A program made the position numbers and the translations under genes. From Bog-473 sp963755495 (lineage in GTDB: Bacteria; Actinomycetota; Acidimicrobiia; Acidimicrobiales; RAAP-2), in the NCBI GenBank assembly GCA_963755495.1, contig CAVWJS010000004.1, positions 186,001 to 250,000 on the forward strand: a DNA stretch of 64,000 nt, in the 5' to 3' direction. Every line of letters begins with the position of its first letter. The first letter of the stretch is position 1. This document shows, piece by piece, positions 18,149 through 28,011 of this stretch. A model generated the notes under the pieces. That model saw only the letters and a list, made by a program, of their open reading frames with translations. It had not been told where the DNA came from and did not search any database.

Positions 18149-19450
18149 GTGAGCGCCATTGAGCACGTGATCGGGCGGGAAGTTCTCGACTCGCGCGGCA
18201 ACCCGACTGTCGAAGCCGAGGTGCTGCTCGATTCTGGTGCCCGGGGGCGTGCAATCGCTCCATCGGGGGCGTCCACAGGAATGCACGAAGCCGTCGAGTT
18301 GCGTGACGGCGGAAGTCGTTTCGGGGGCAAGGGCGTACAGCAGGCGGTGGCCAACGTCAACGGGGAAATCGCCGACTCGCTGCAGGGCCTTGACGCGCTC
18401 GATCAGCGAGGTGTCGACTTCACGCTGATCGATCTGGATGGCACGCCGGACAAGGGCAGATTGGGCGCCAATGCGCTCCTAGCCGTGTCGCTGGCCAATG
18501 CCAAGGCCGTGGCGGACGAACTCGGCTTGCCCCTCTTCCGTTCCATCGGTGGGACTAATGCGCATGCGTTGCCTGTCCCGATGTTGAACGTGCTGAACGG
18601 CGGGGCCCACGCCCGCAACTCGATCGACTTCCAGGAATTCATGCTGATGCCCGTCGGTGCCGCATCGTTCAGCGAGGCCTTGCGTTGGGGAACCGAGACG
18701 TATCACGCCCTGCGGTCCGTCCTCTCCGAGCGCGGCCTGGCTACCGCCGTCGGTGATGAGGGAGGTTTTGCACCGGACCTCCCGGCAAACGAGGATGCGG
18801 TGAAGTTGCTGGTCGAGGCGATTGAACTGGCAGGTCGCGTGCCCGGTGAGGAAGTGGCGCTCGCCATGGATCCGGCTACGAGCGAGCTGTGGGACAAAGG
18901 CTCCTATGTCCTGGAGGGCGAAGGCCGCACGCTGAGCTCGGCCGAGATGGTCGATTACTGGGTCGACCTGGTTGACCGTTTCCCCATCGTGTCCATTGAG
19001 GACGGCATGGCTGAAGAGGACTGGGATGGATGGGCGGCGCTCACCAAGGCGCTAGGTCACAAGGTCCAGCTCGTTGGTGACGATGTGTTCGTCACCAACG
19101 TGACTCTCTTGGAGCGAGGCATCCGCGAGGGCGTGGCCAACGCCGTTCTGGTCAAGCTCAATCAGATCGGCACTTTGACCGAGACACTCGAGACGGTGTC
19201 GCTGGCCAACCGATCCTCGTACCGTGCCGTGATCTCGCACCGTTCGGGTGAGACCGAGGACACGACGATTGCCGACCTTGCCGTGGCGGTTAACGCCGGC
19301 CAGATCAAGGCAGGAGCACCGGCGCGCTCGGATCGCGTCGCGAAGTACAACCAGTTGCTGCGAATCGAAGAGGACCTCGGTGAGTCCGCCACCTTCCCCG
19401 GTCGGGCCGCCCTGGCTGCGACGAGTGGTGATCTCGGTGTCTCCGGATAA
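18149..19450 (+). CDS. eno: Enolase
   Basis: A 433-residue enolase (2-phosphoglycerate to phosphoenolpyruvate; glycolysis and RNA degradosome-like associations). Motifs: REVLDSRGNPTVEAEV, PSGASTGMHEAVELRDG, NVLNGGAHARNSIDFQEFML, VGDEGGFAPDL, the metal ligands in ALAMDPATSE, SIEDGMAEEDWDGW, VGDDVFVTN, LVKLNQIGTLTET and SHRSGETEDTTIADL. GTG 18149 is chosen because the protein then begins SAIEHVIGREVLDSRG as in other actinobacterial enolases; an upstream extension has no support. The last codons overlap the divIC-like gene. Confidence 0.97.
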   Translation: MSAIEHVIGREVLDSRGNPTVEAEVLLDSGARGRAIAPSGASTGMHEAVELRDGGSRFGGKGVQQAVANVNGEIADSLQGLDALDQRGVDFTLIDLDGTPDKGRLGANALLAVSLANAKAVADELGLPLFRSIGGTNAHALPVPMLNVLNGGAHARNSIDFQEFMLMPVGAASFSEALRWGTETYHALRSVLSERGLATAVGDEGGFAPDLPANEDAVKLLVEAIELAGRVPGEEVALAMDPATSELWDKGSYVLEGEGRTLSSAEMVDYWVDLVDRFPIVSIEDGMAEEDWDGWAALTKALGHKVQLVGDDVFVTNVTLLERGIREGVANAVLVKLNQIGTLTETLETVSLANRSSYRAVISHRSGETEDTTIADLAVAVNAGQIKAGAPARSDRVAKYNQLLRIEEDLGESATFPGRAALAATSGDLGVSG

Positions 19451-20006
19451 GCGTCCCCTAGGGGTCACACGCATAGGCAAGCACGCGCGTGCCAAGCATC
19501 GACGTTCTCGAGAGGCGCGGCGATCGCGATTCCTGCTCATCGGTGGTGCGTTGCTGTCGGCCATCATCCTGGGGGCCTGGTTCCCGGCTAACGCCCTTTA
19601 CCATCAGCACGCCGGCCTGGCCAGCGCGAACGCGCAACTGAACGAGCTCCATCAACAGGACACCGCACTAGCCCAGGAGGGCAAGAACCTCAGCAGCTCG
19701 GCGGAGATTGCTCGTATCGCGCGCGAGCAGGACCAGCTGGTCACTCCGGGCCAGCAGGCCTTCGAGGTCCTGCCCCCCACGGGGTCAGCGAAGGCCGGTG
19801 CTCCGTATGCGGGTGACCCGGCCCTGACCGCGCCGGTTGCCCCATCCTCTGCGTCGGAGCTTCCTCCGGGATCCGAAACTGCGACGACACAGACCGCGAC
19901 GACGAAGTCCGAACCCACCTCGAGCGCTGGCGCGAAGTCGCACCACTCCGCCGCGCCCAGCGGCATGTTGGGGCGCATCGTAAGCTCGCTCGAATTCTGG
20001 CGTTGA
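19428..20006 (+). CDS. DivIC/FtsB-like septum formation initiator
   Basis: A small bitopic division protein. A basic cytoplasmic N-terminus (RIGKHARAKHRRSREARRSR) is followed by one membrane helix (FLLIGGALLSAIILGAW) and an extracytoplasmic coiled coil (LASANAQLNELHQQDTALAQEGKNL) ending in the FtsB-type EIARIAREQDQLVTPGQQAFEVLP. The remaining about 70 residues are a Pro/Thr/Ala-rich tail. FtsB/DivIC bridges FtsL and FtsQ in the divisome. The start is a GTG inside the last codons of eno (19428, or 19437). The order eno-divIC-DUF501-ppx is conserved in actinobacteria, which supports the call despite low sequence conservation. Confidence 0.85.
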   Translation: MISVSPDKRPLGVTRIGKHARAKHRRSREARRSRFLLIGGALLSAIILGAWFPANALYHQHAGLASANAQLNELHQQDTALAQEGKNLSSSAEIARIAREQDQLVTPGQQAFEVLPPTGSAKAGAPYAGDPALTAPVAPSSASELPPGSETATTQTATTKSEPTSSAGAKSHHSAAPSGMLGRIVSSLEFWR

Positions 20007-20497
20007 GCTCCGACCGCGAAGCCGCATCCCCCCTCGGGGCTTCCGATCTGGCGGCTGTCACAGGACTGCTCGGGCGGGTGCCCAACGGGGAATTCGTCGT
20101 CGCCGTTCGTCGCAAAGGGGGCCAGCCGGCCGTGATCGCCAACGATCCGCACCTGCGTGATGGGGAGCCCATGCCCACGCGGTACTGGTTGGTCGACCCG
20201 GACATTCGGGCCGTGGTCGGCCGCCTGGAGTCGCACGGCGGCGTGCGCGCGGCGGAGGCCGAGGTGGATCCTGAACTGTTGCGACAGGCCCACGCTCGCT
20301 ATGCCGAAGAACGCGATGCTCTGATCCCGGCTGATTGGGATGGGCCGCGGCCCGGCGGCGGGGTTGGTGGTACGCGCCACGGCGTCAAGTGCCTCCATGC
20401 TCATGTGGCGTGGTGGCTGGCCGGGGGTGACGACCCGGTCGGACGGTGGGTGAGTGAGCAGGTGGAGATACCCGTGGCGGACCTCGTCGTCGTATGA
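20003..20497 (+). CDS. DUF501 family protein
   Basis: A 164-residue cytoplasmic protein of unknown function. Recognisable family segments are LGRVPNGEFVVAVRRKGGQP, NDPHLRDGEPMPTRYWLVDP, ERDALIPADWDGPRPGGGVG and the Cys/His-containing HGVKCLHAHVAWWLAGGDDP. The last resembles a possible metal site. The TTG start overlaps the stop of the DivIC-like gene and its own stop overlaps the ppx start (ATGA), so translation of the three genes is coupled. The constant pairing with Ppx/GppA in actinobacteria suggests a role with phosphatase or polyphosphate/ppGpp metabolism, but this is only inference. Confidence 0.9.
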   Translation: MSSDREAASPLGASDLAAVTGLLGRVPNGEFVVAVRRKGGQPAVIANDPHLRDGEPMPTRYWLVDPDIRAVVGRLESHGGVRAAEAEVDPELLRQAHARYAEERDALIPADWDGPRPGGGVGGTRHGVKCLHAHVAWWLAGGDDPVGRWVSEQVEIPVADLVVV

Positions 20498-21414
20498 AGA
20501 CCCCCGCAGTGGCCGCGATCGACTGCGGAACTAATTCGACCCGCGTGCTGGTGGCCGATGCCACCGGTCGCGAGCTGCTCCGCCTGATGCGCATCACACG
20601 GTTGGGACAAGGGGTAGACAGGACGAATACCCTCGCACCCGACGCCATTGACCGGACGGTCGCCGTGTTGGCCGAGTACCGCCGTGCGATGGACGCTTTC
20701 GACGTGGGCCACATCCGAATGGTGGCGACGTCGGCCGTCAGGGATGCGGACAACGGTGCGCTCTTTACTGCCGCAGCCGAGGCCGCCGTGGGGGTCGAGC
20801 CCGAAGTCCTTAGCGGTACCGAGGAGGGCACCTTGGCCTACCGCGGTGCGAGTGCGGATCTGGACCCGTTCAAAGGCGACACGCTCGTGGTGGACATCGG
20901 CGGTGGCTCGACAGAGATCACGCTCGGGAGAACAGGCTCGGTCTCCTCGGTTTCCCTGCAGCTCGGTTGCGTACGACTGACCGAGCGCTTCCTCAAGAGC
21001 GATCCCCCCACCGCTACCGAGGTAATGGCGACGCGGGCGGCGATCACAGAAGCGCTCGTCGGGGGGGAGTCGAAATTGCCGGCGCTGGTGCAACTCGATC
21101 CAGCGAGGCGGATGATCGGCCTCGCCGGCACGGTGTCGACGCTGGCCTCCCTCAAATTGGGCCTGGCTGAGTACGACGCCGAGAGGCTGCACCATGCGAC
21201 GATCACCCTCGAGGAGATCGAAGGGACGTGCGCCAAGCTGGCGGCTCTGTCGCACCGTGATCGCCGAGGGCTCGTGGGGATGGTCACGGGCCGTGAGGAC
21301 GTGCTCCTCGGCGGAGCCTTGGTTCTTGCCGCAGTGGCCGCCCGGTATAAGTGCGGCGAGGTGATCGCCTCGGAGAGGGACATCCTGGACGGGATTGTCC
21401 TCAGCATGCTCTGA
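20494..21414 (+). CDS. Ppx/GppA family exopolyphosphatase / pppGpp phosphatase
   Basis: A 306-residue member of the ASKHA-fold Ppx/GppA family. Phosphate loop 1 is VAAIDCGTNSTRVLV, followed by RITRLGQGVD, VATSAVRDADN, LSGTEEGTLAYRGA, phosphate loop 2 VVDIGGGSTEI, and GLAGTVSTLA. The short form without a C-terminal HD domain is usual in actinobacteria, where such proteins remove terminal phosphates from polyphosphate or the pppGpp pentaphosphate. It closes the eno-divIC-DUF501 run. Confidence 0.93.
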   Translation: MKTPAVAAIDCGTNSTRVLVADATGRELLRLMRITRLGQGVDRTNTLAPDAIDRTVAVLAEYRRAMDAFDVGHIRMVATSAVRDADNGALFTAAAEAAVGVEPEVLSGTEEGTLAYRGASADLDPFKGDTLVVDIGGGSTEITLGRTGSVSSVSLQLGCVRLTERFLKSDPPTATEVMATRAAITEALVGGESKLPALVQLDPARRMIGLAGTVSTLASLKLGLAEYDAERLHHATITLEEIEGTCAKLAALSHRDRRGLVGMVTGREDVLLGGALVLAAVAARYKCGEVIASERDILDGIVLSML

Positions 21415-21505
21415 GAGTACAAACGGTTCCTGGAACAGGGAGAACGGCTTGCGATGGCGGCGCATCGCTCCTCCATGGCGTCGCTGTGGCCATAATGCAC
21501 GTGCC

Positions 21506-23602
21506 ATGTCAATGAATATTCCGCCCGGTGAAGGACCCCTCCCGGACTCTCCGCTCGACGATCACGAGACCCTCCTGCGGCTGCGGCTGCGGCGCGCCGA
21601 GGCGACGATTGAATCGCTGCTCGATGCGCGTCGCAATCAGGAGACCTTGGTCAATGACCTCACCGCGGCGACCGAGGGATGGGCCCAGGCGCAAAAGGAG
21701 GTGGCGAGGGCGGACCACGAACTGATCGTGGCCCGCCGCGCCGCGGGGTGGCGGGGTCTCGCCCGCGCCGGGAAGCGACGCATGCGCCGACTTTGGCCGG
21801 GCTCTCCACCCCAGGGTGTGCCGGCACGCCATGTAAGCGATGGCGACCAGATGCCATCATCGGCGGACGACGAAGCCTTCGTCTGGGAGGACGCGCGTTA
21901 CGGCCGGTGGATTGAGCTCTACGACACGTTGGACGAGGCGCGCCGGAACAAGATCGTGGATCGGCTGGGGCAGGTCGGCGAACAGCCCCTGATCTCCATT
22001 GTCTTTCCGGTTTACAACCCACCCGAGGATTTCCTGCGCCAAGCCATCGACTCGGTGCGCGGCCAGCTCTATACGAACTGGCAGCTCTGCATCGCTGACG
22101 ATTGTTCGACGTTGCCGTATGTGGCCAAGGTGCTTGATGAGTACGCGGCCCTCGATGATCGAATTCTGGTGCACCACAGAGAGACCAACGGGCACATCTC
22201 GGAATGCTCGAACTCTGCCGTCGCCCTGGCCCGTGGCCCGTGGCTCTGTCTCATGGATCACGACGACCTGCTGGCCGAACACGCGCTCGCCCTGGCGGTG
22301 CTGGCCCTGGACCGCAATCCCACAGCAGCGATTCTGTATAGCGACGAAGACCACATCGATGCCCAGGGGAAGCGGCGAGAGCCGTATTTCAAACCAGATT
22401 TCGATCCCCTTCTCATTCTGGGCCAGAACTACTTCTCCCATCTGTGCATGCTGCGTACAGAACTGGTAGCCCGAGTGGGCGGTTTCCGGGTGGGCTACGA
22501 GGGGAGCCAGGACTGGGACCTCGTGTTGCGGGTGCTCGAACTTGTGCGACCCGAGCAGGTCGTACATCTTCCCCATGTCCTCTATCACTGGAGGGCACAT
22601 GCCGAGTCCACGGCCTCGTCCGTGTCCGCCAAACCATACGTGGTCGAAGCCTCGCGGCTCGTGGTCGAAGAGCACCTGGAACGGATCGGGGTTGAGGCCG
22701 AGATCACGACGATGTGGGGCACGAGCTACAACCGGGTCCGCTGGGCTCTTCCCAAAGATCCGCCCAAGGTCAGCGTGATCGTCCTCCCGCGTCATGGTGA
22801 GCGACTACGCCGCTGCATCGAGAGCATCCGCATTCTGACCCCGTACCCTGCCCTGGAGGTGATCGTCGTGGACGACGGTGCCTTCCGCCCACCTATGCGG
22901 CAGATGCTCTACGAGCGCACGGGGTGGTTGACGGTCATTGAGAACGCGGAAGACCTCAGCGATTCGGCACAGCGGAACTTTGCCGCTCAGGCTGCCACGG
23001 GCGATGTCCTGTGTTTCGTGGCCGATGACATCGAGGTGCTCAGTGATGATTGGCTGCATGAGATCGTCGGCACCCTCGCTCACCCCGGGATCGGTTGTGT
23101 CGGCGTCAAACTCCTCTACCCCGACCTGTTGGTCCAGCATGCCGGCTATGTCATCGGCATCGAGGACACCGTTGGCAATCCGCACCGTCTGGGGTACCAC
23201 CGGTTAGGTCACGGGTATTCGGGGCGCTTGCGCCTGGCGTACTGCCCCTCGGCCGTCAGCTGGGCCTGCCTCGCGGTCAGGCGCGAGGCGTTTGACGAGG
23301 TGGAGGGCTTCTCCGAGGAGCATTTCACGGGGGTCTTCGGCGATGTTGATCTGTGCCTTCGCCTGCGTGAGGCCGGTTGGCGGACCGGGTGGGCCCCTCA
23401 CGCCGAATTAATCCGCCATGTCAGTCACGACGAGGGCCGGCCGCTCGAAGGTGCGAACGCGGTGCGGTTTGATCGCGACATTCGTTATTTGCATCAACGC
23501 TGGGGGGCGTGGGTCGAGAACGACCCCGCTTACAGCCCCAACCTCTCGTTGGCTAGCGAGTCCCTCTCTTTGGCCTGGCCCCCCCGGACATCGCTGGCCT
23601 GA
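21506..23602 (+). CDS. Large protein with two GT-A (family 2) glycosyltransferase domains
   Basis: A 698-residue cytoplasmic protein. The first about 90 residues form a coiled coil (LLRLRLRRAEATIESLLDAR). Glycosyltransferase domain 1 (about 155-380) has ISIVFPVYNPPEDFLRQAID, ADDCS, and the DXD-like MDHDDLLAE with YSDEDHID. Domain 2 (about 420-650) has VSVIVLPRHGERLRRCIES, VVDDGAF, VADDIEV and DVDLCLRLREAGW. Such tandem GT2 proteins resemble rhamnosyltransferases that build cell-surface polysaccharides. ATG 21506 is chosen after the ppx gene; it starts a new transcription unit about 90 bases downstream. The two neighbouring glycosyltransferases on the other strand suggest one surface-glycan locus. 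Confidence 0.85.
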   Translation: MSMNIPPGEGPLPDSPLDDHETLLRLRLRRAEATIESLLDARRNQETLVNDLTAATEGWAQAQKEVARADHELIVARRAAGWRGLARAGKRRMRRLWPGSPPQGVPARHVSDGDQMPSSADDEAFVWEDARYGRWIELYDTLDEARRNKIVDRLGQVGEQPLISIVFPVYNPPEDFLRQAIDSVRGQLYTNWQLCIADDCSTLPYVAKVLDEYAALDDRILVHHRETNGHISECSNSAVALARGPWLCLMDHDDLLAEHALALAVLALDRNPTAAILYSDEDHIDAQGKRREPYFKPDFDPLLILGQNYFSHLCMLRTELVARVGGFRVGYEGSQDWDLVLRVLELVRPEQVVHLPHVLYHWRAHAESTASSVSAKPYVVEASRLVVEEHLERIGVEAEITTMWGTSYNRVRWALPKDPPKVSVIVLPRHGERLRRCIESIRILTPYPALEVIVVDDGAFRPPMRQMLYERTGWLTVIENAEDLSDSAQRNFAAQAATGDVLCFVADDIEVLSDDWLHEIVGTLAHPGIGCVGVKLLYPDLLVQHAGYVIGIEDTVGNPHRLGYHRLGHGYSGRLRLAYCPSAVSWACLAVRREAFDEVEGFSEEHFTGVFGDVDLCLRLREAGWRTGWAPHAELIRHVSHDEGRPLEGANAVRFDRDIRYLHQRWGAWVENDPAYSPNLSLASESLSLAWPPRTSLA

Positions 23603-23671
23603 GGCAGGGGCGCCGGCCCCCAGGGGTTCGTAGCGGCGGTTTCGAAGGGAACAAGCCCGAGTCTGGATCGG

Positions 23672-24676
23672 TTACCGTGGGCTCAGAATGGGTGCCCCGA
23701 GTACGTGCGCCACGCTGTCCACGAAGAAATTCTGATTCCCGTAGTGTGCGTCGGCGTAGCGCCGCCCCTGGGCGGACATGGTGGCGTGTGTCATTTCGTC
23801 GGAGAGGCGAGCGACACACGCCAAGAGCTCAGGCACATCGGCGAAGGTCATTCCTCCACCGGCGTCGGCGTGAGGCTGTGCCGCACTTTGCTCGGGAACG
23901 ATGATCGGCGTTCCGAACCGGAGCGATTCAACACACTCGCGGGCGACAATGCGGCCGGGGGCGAGGTCGATGGTCACTCGAGCGTGGGCCAGTAGGCGCC
24001 ACAGATCAGTGCGGGTGTAGACGGCGATCTTGCCGCGCAACGCGCGTCCACGCCACACAGCGGCCGTGGCGTCTTCGATGACCACGACGTCGAGGGTCGG
24101 AAACCGTGCCGTGAGCCAGGCCGCAAGAGGAGTGGGGGGATTGACGTCGGGCGCACCGACCCGGTCTGAAAGCACGAGGAGGTAGCCGGTGAAACCCAGT
24201 CCGTTGTGGCGGTGTGTCGCTGCGAGAGGATTGATCGGCACATGCAGGCCGATGAAGTCCGGACCTCCGGCTTCCGACGAGTCCGCAAATTTCAAGGAGG
24301 AGATCGGACCTTGATCACCGTCTGAAGGCGAGATGGCGTGGACCGTGTAGTCCCGGGCGTGCAGGTTGAGAAGAGCGAGCGTGGCGTGATCCGGTTCGTC
24401 CACGATGATGGTCGTCGCCGGTGGGAGGCCGGTCGGCCACGCTGCTTCGTGAGGAGACGGCCACGATCCGTCCTCCCCCAGGCCCGTTCCGAACAGATCG
24501 AATGCCCCGTCGGCCTCTGTCGGTCCGACGGGGGAAGGGACGACGACGCTGACCGGGCCGCTCCGGGACGCAGCACCGGCCACGGCGCGGGTGACGAATG
24601 ACAATTCCGATCCGGACACCTTCCAGGCCCGGCTGAGGAACAGAGTCATCGTGTCTGTTGTCACATCACTCCTCAT
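23672..24676 (-). CDS. Glycosyltransferase, GT-B-like (GT4 family resemblance)
   Basis: A 334-residue protein beginning with LFLSRAWKVSGSELSFV. The C-terminal half has features of GT-B retaining transferases: YLLVLSDRVG, FPTLDVVVIEDATA, VYTRTDLWRLLAHARVTIDLAP, and ECVESLRFGTPIIVPEQS with the nucleotide-sugar-binding Glu, followed by FADVPELLACVARL. The N-terminal half is divergent and lacks the usual GGXXR motif. Its ATG overlaps the end of the preceding glycosyltransferase on the same strand by eleven bases, so both are on one transcript. Sugar and acceptor are unknown; convergent with the 21.5-kb transferase. Confidence 0.7.
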   Translation of the reverse strand: MRSDVTTDTMTLFLSRAWKVSGSELSFVTRAVAGAASRSGPVSVVVPSPVGPTEADGAFDLFGTGLGEDGSWPSPHEAAWPTGLPPATTIIVDEPDHATLALLNLHARDYTVHAISPSDGDQGPISSLKFADSSEAGGPDFIGLHVPINPLAATHRHNGLGFTGYLLVLSDRVGAPDVNPPTPLAAWLTARFPTLDVVVIEDATAAVWRGRALRGKIAVYTRTDLWRLLAHARVTIDLAPGRIVARECVESLRFGTPIIVPEQSAAQPHADAGGGMTFADVPELLACVARLSDEMTHATMSAQGRRYADAHYGNQNFFVDSVAHVLGAPILSPR

Positions 24677-26832
24677 GCGAGGACGAGGGAAGGGGCGCGC
24701 GCGCCTTGCCGCCGACCAGCGGTCCCGCTTCGGCCCGGAGACGTGTCAGTTCTTCCCCGAGAATGGTGACCGCGTCATCGAGGATGATGTGCTGATGTTC
24801 CAAACGATCGGACAGCTCATCGCAGCGCAATGCGAGCGCGTCGATCGCCCTGATCACATCCGCGATGATTTCGCGATCGACGCTGCCGGCTCGGTTCAAA
24901 ATGCGCCGCACCACGCGGATGCCGCGCTGCCCTGTCGATTGTCTCGCCGGCGGCACAATTCGGATGATCCATTCGCGGTGCAGCTTCGCTATTTCCCGGC
25001 CGTGGCGAAGTGGCAGCAGCCGATCGGTGACATCGGGCGGACGCTGGAACATGCGGGGCGTGGCGTCGTCCTGCGGCGCGCCCAGGGCGGGGTGGTCGCT
25101 CAATTTTCGAGAAGCTCGCGTACCATTGATGCCACCATTCGTCTTCGTTGGGACCACGCAACGCGCACGAGCAGTCTACCCGTGTGAGATTGGGGTTCAG
25201 GTAGGGATCGGCGGACAGAATGGATGCCTTCCAGCGCTCGATGAACTTGAGGATGTCCCTGGAACCTCCGGCGAAACCGCGGCTCGGCGATTCATGGTGA
25301 ACGAGCTCGGCGTTCGCCTCGTACAGCACCTTCAACCCTTCGCGTTGCGCCCGCAGGCAGTAGTCGATGTCGTTGAGATCGACCCCGAGCGCGTCGTCGA
25401 ACCCACCCAGGGCCTCAAAGACGCTACGTCGGGTGGCCAGGCACGCCCCCGTGACGGCGGCCACTTCCCGGGTCGACGTGGCCATGTGGAGATAGCCTGT
25501 TTCCCCAACGCCCAGCCCCGCAAGGACGTGATCGGCCGCGCCACCCATGCCGATGACGACGCCACAATGTTGCAGTCGCCGGTCGGGATAGAGCAGGCGA
25601 GCACCGACCGCACCGACCTCGGGACGCATGGCCTGCGCCGCCATAGTGTCGATCCAACCGGGCTCGTTTGCCTCAATGTCATTGTTGAGAAAGAGAAAGA
25701 CGTCACCGGTCGCGACTCTGGCCGCGGCGTTGTTGAGCTCTGACCAATTGAATGGACGCGCGTCCGGAAGGACGACGACGTCGTCCCGCTGACCCAATCG
25801 TTCGAGGAGCGTCTGTGTCTCGGGTTGTACCGAGCCGTTGTCGACTAAGACGAAATCGACCTTGCCCACGCCTCGAGTTGCATCGATGGATTCGATGCAG
25901 GCTCGCATGAATCGTGGCTCATCGCGGAAGGGAATGATGATGGTGGTGCTTGGCGCCCCGGAGGAATGTCGCCGAACCCGATACGTGCCGCGCGCCGGAC
26001 CGGGAATGACCACCGCCGCCTCGCCCCGGCGCGCCAGGGCGTCCGTCACATGGCCGACGTTGTGTTCCGTGTCGAGCGGGAGTTCCGGAGAGGGGAGAAG
26101 GCGATGACACAGGACCTCGGGGAGATGGATGACCCTCTCTGCCACCTCGCACGCCCGTAGTGCGAGATCGTGCTCGAGAGCGGCAAGGCTGCCGGTTGGC
26201 CCCCCCAGGAGCGGGACGATCTCAGGTCCCAGAGCCAGAGGCCTTCCCATATAGGCAGAGGAAAGGAGGAACTCGGGTGAGTATGCCGGCTTGAGGCGGG
26301 GGTCGAGGTGCCCGCCCCCCATCGTGACCGTGTCCTCATCGGCATAGACGACACCCCGGGGCGACAGAGAGCTGGCCAGTTGTGCCACGGCATCGGGGGC
26401 CCAAAGGTCCCCCGGGAAGAGAAGGGAGATATTGGATCCGCCATTGGCGGCGAATCCGAGATGGAGCATCTGTGCTGGTGGCGTCGCGTCATCAACGACC
26501 TCGACCCGCACCCGCTGGCCGCTCCGCTGCAGTCCGGACACGCTGAGGAGGGCGGTAAAGGCCGTTTGCCAGGAACTTTCGACGACCACCGTGAGCTTCC
26601 AGCTCTTGACCGTCTGCCGCTGCAACGCGTGCAGCGTCGGGACCGTTTCGGGCGGAGGTTCTCCGGCGACGACCATAACCAGGTGGAGCGGCAAAGCATC
26701 CGGCCGAGCCTCGAACCGGAGCGACCGTTGTCCCTCGCGGCGCTCCACCCATTCAGCGAATGGGCCGGGATCGTGTTCCACATCTGGAGGCAGCGCCGGG
26801 AGTACCCGATGCGCGAAGAGAACCCGTTCCAC
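24666..26832 (-). pseudogene. Two-domain family 2 glycosyltransferase with coiled-coil tail, frameshifted near C-terminus
   Basis: The main frame encodes an N-terminal divergent GT-A domain (about residues 40-230, with FPGDLW and YADEDTVT) and a full GT2 domain (STTIIIPFRDEPRFMRACIE, VDNGS, FLFLNNDIEANEPGW, GVDLNDIDYCLRAQREG). After NEDEWWHQWY, around 25100, the frame loses sense (Arg/Pro-rich) while another frame on the same strand continues as protein, DHPALGAPQDDATP and then a helical tail (DREIIADVIRAIDALALRCD, AVTILGEELTRLRAEAG). That frame ends at 24666, overlapping the next start. A one- or two-base indel near 25090-25110 explains this. Function is inferred as surface polysaccharide synthesis. 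Confidence 0.8.
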
Positions 26833-26910
26833 GCAGGCAATCTACCGGAACGGGCCATTTGACCGGGGGCGCGTTGGCGCAGGCGAGCAAGGTTCTGTCA
26901 CGATGCGCCG

Positions 26911-28011
26911 GTGCCGATCTCTGACCGCCTTCTCATGGGTCCGGGCCCCTCTAACCCCTATCCAGAGGTGGCCCAAGCCCTGGCCGGGCCGGTCCTGGGG
27001 CACCTTGACCCCGAATTCCTGGCGATTCTCGATGCCACCAATGAGCGCCTGCGTCAGGTCTTCGCCACCGCCAACGCGCTGACCTTGCCCGTGAGTGGCA
27101 CCGGTTCGGCCGGCATGGAAGCCTCCTTCGTGAACTTCGTCCGCCCCGGGGACCCGGTCGTGGTCGGGGTGAACGGCGTCTTCGGCGAACGTATGTGTGA
27201 GGTGGCCGACCGCCTGGGGGCTCACGTCATCCGGGTAGATGCGCCGTGGGGCAGGCCCATCTCCCCGGACGAACTCCTGTCGGCTCATCCGGATCCCTCC
27301 ATTATCGCCATCGTCCATGCGGAGACCTCGACGGGCATCCGTAACGACATCGCACCACTGGGAGCGCGGAAGGGGGGTGCGCTTCTTCTGGTTGACACGG
27401 TGACGTCGTTGGGCGGCATTGAGGTGGCGATCGATGCCTGGCAGGTTGACATCGCCTACAGCGGAACACAGAAGTGCCTCGGTGTCCCCCCGGGACTTTC
27501 ACCCCTGACGGTTTCGGCGCGGGCTCTCGAGCGCATTGTCGAGCGTCCCTCGAGCTGGTACCTGGACCTCAACCTGCTTGCGCGCTACGTGCACAACAGC
27601 GCCGAGGGTTCGAGGGTGTACCACCATACGGCGCCTGTGACCATGGTGGGCGCGCTCCACGCCGGGTTAGGGGCGATTCTCGACGAGGGACTCGAAGAGG
27701 CCCGAGCTCGCCATGCAGAATGCGGACAGATGCTACAAGATGGACTTGAGGCGCTCGGCCTGAAGTTGTTCGCGCAAGCGGATCACCGATTGCCCCAGCT
27801 GACAACCGTGGAAATTCCTTCCCAGTTGCCCGACGGAATGTCCGAGGCTGATTGCCGGCGGGTTCTCCTGCAACGCTATGGGATCGAAATCGGCGCCGGT
27901 GCGGGGCAACTGGCCGGCAAGGTTTGGCGGATCGGATGCATGGGGCACACGGCACGTCGTCGCAACGTCCTGGCTTTGCTTGGTGCATTGAAGGAGGTGT
28001 TCGAAGGATGA
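26911..28011 (+). CDS. Class V PLP aminotransferase (alanine-glyoxylate / serine-pyruvate type)
   Basis: A 366-residue PLP enzyme. It starts LLMGPGPSNPYPEV, the family hallmark. Other segments are LPVSGTGSAGMEASFVNFV, VHAETSTGI, LLVDTVTSLGG with the cofactor Asp, and the Schiff-base Lys in YSGTQKCLGVPPGLSPL. The C-terminal domain has GAGAGQLAGKVWRIGCMGH. Enzymes of this group convert alanine plus glyoxylate to pyruvate plus glycine, or use serine. Starts at GTG 26911. The stop overlaps the acetyltransferase start (ATGA). Confidence 0.92.
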   Translation: MPISDRLLMGPGPSNPYPEVAQALAGPVLGHLDPEFLAILDATNERLRQVFATANALTLPVSGTGSAGMEASFVNFVRPGDPVVVGVNGVFGERMCEVADRLGAHVIRVDAPWGRPISPDELLSAHPDPSIIAIVHAETSTGIRNDIAPLGARKGGALLLVDTVTSLGGIEVAIDAWQVDIAYSGTQKCLGVPPGLSPLTVSARALERIVERPSSWYLDLNLLARYVHNSAEGSRVYHHTAPVTMVGALHAGLGAILDEGLEEARARHAECGQMLQDGLEALGLKLFAQADHRLPQLTTVEIPSQLPDGMSEADCRRVLLQRYGIEIGAGAGQLAGKVWRIGCMGHTARRRNVLALLGALKEVFEG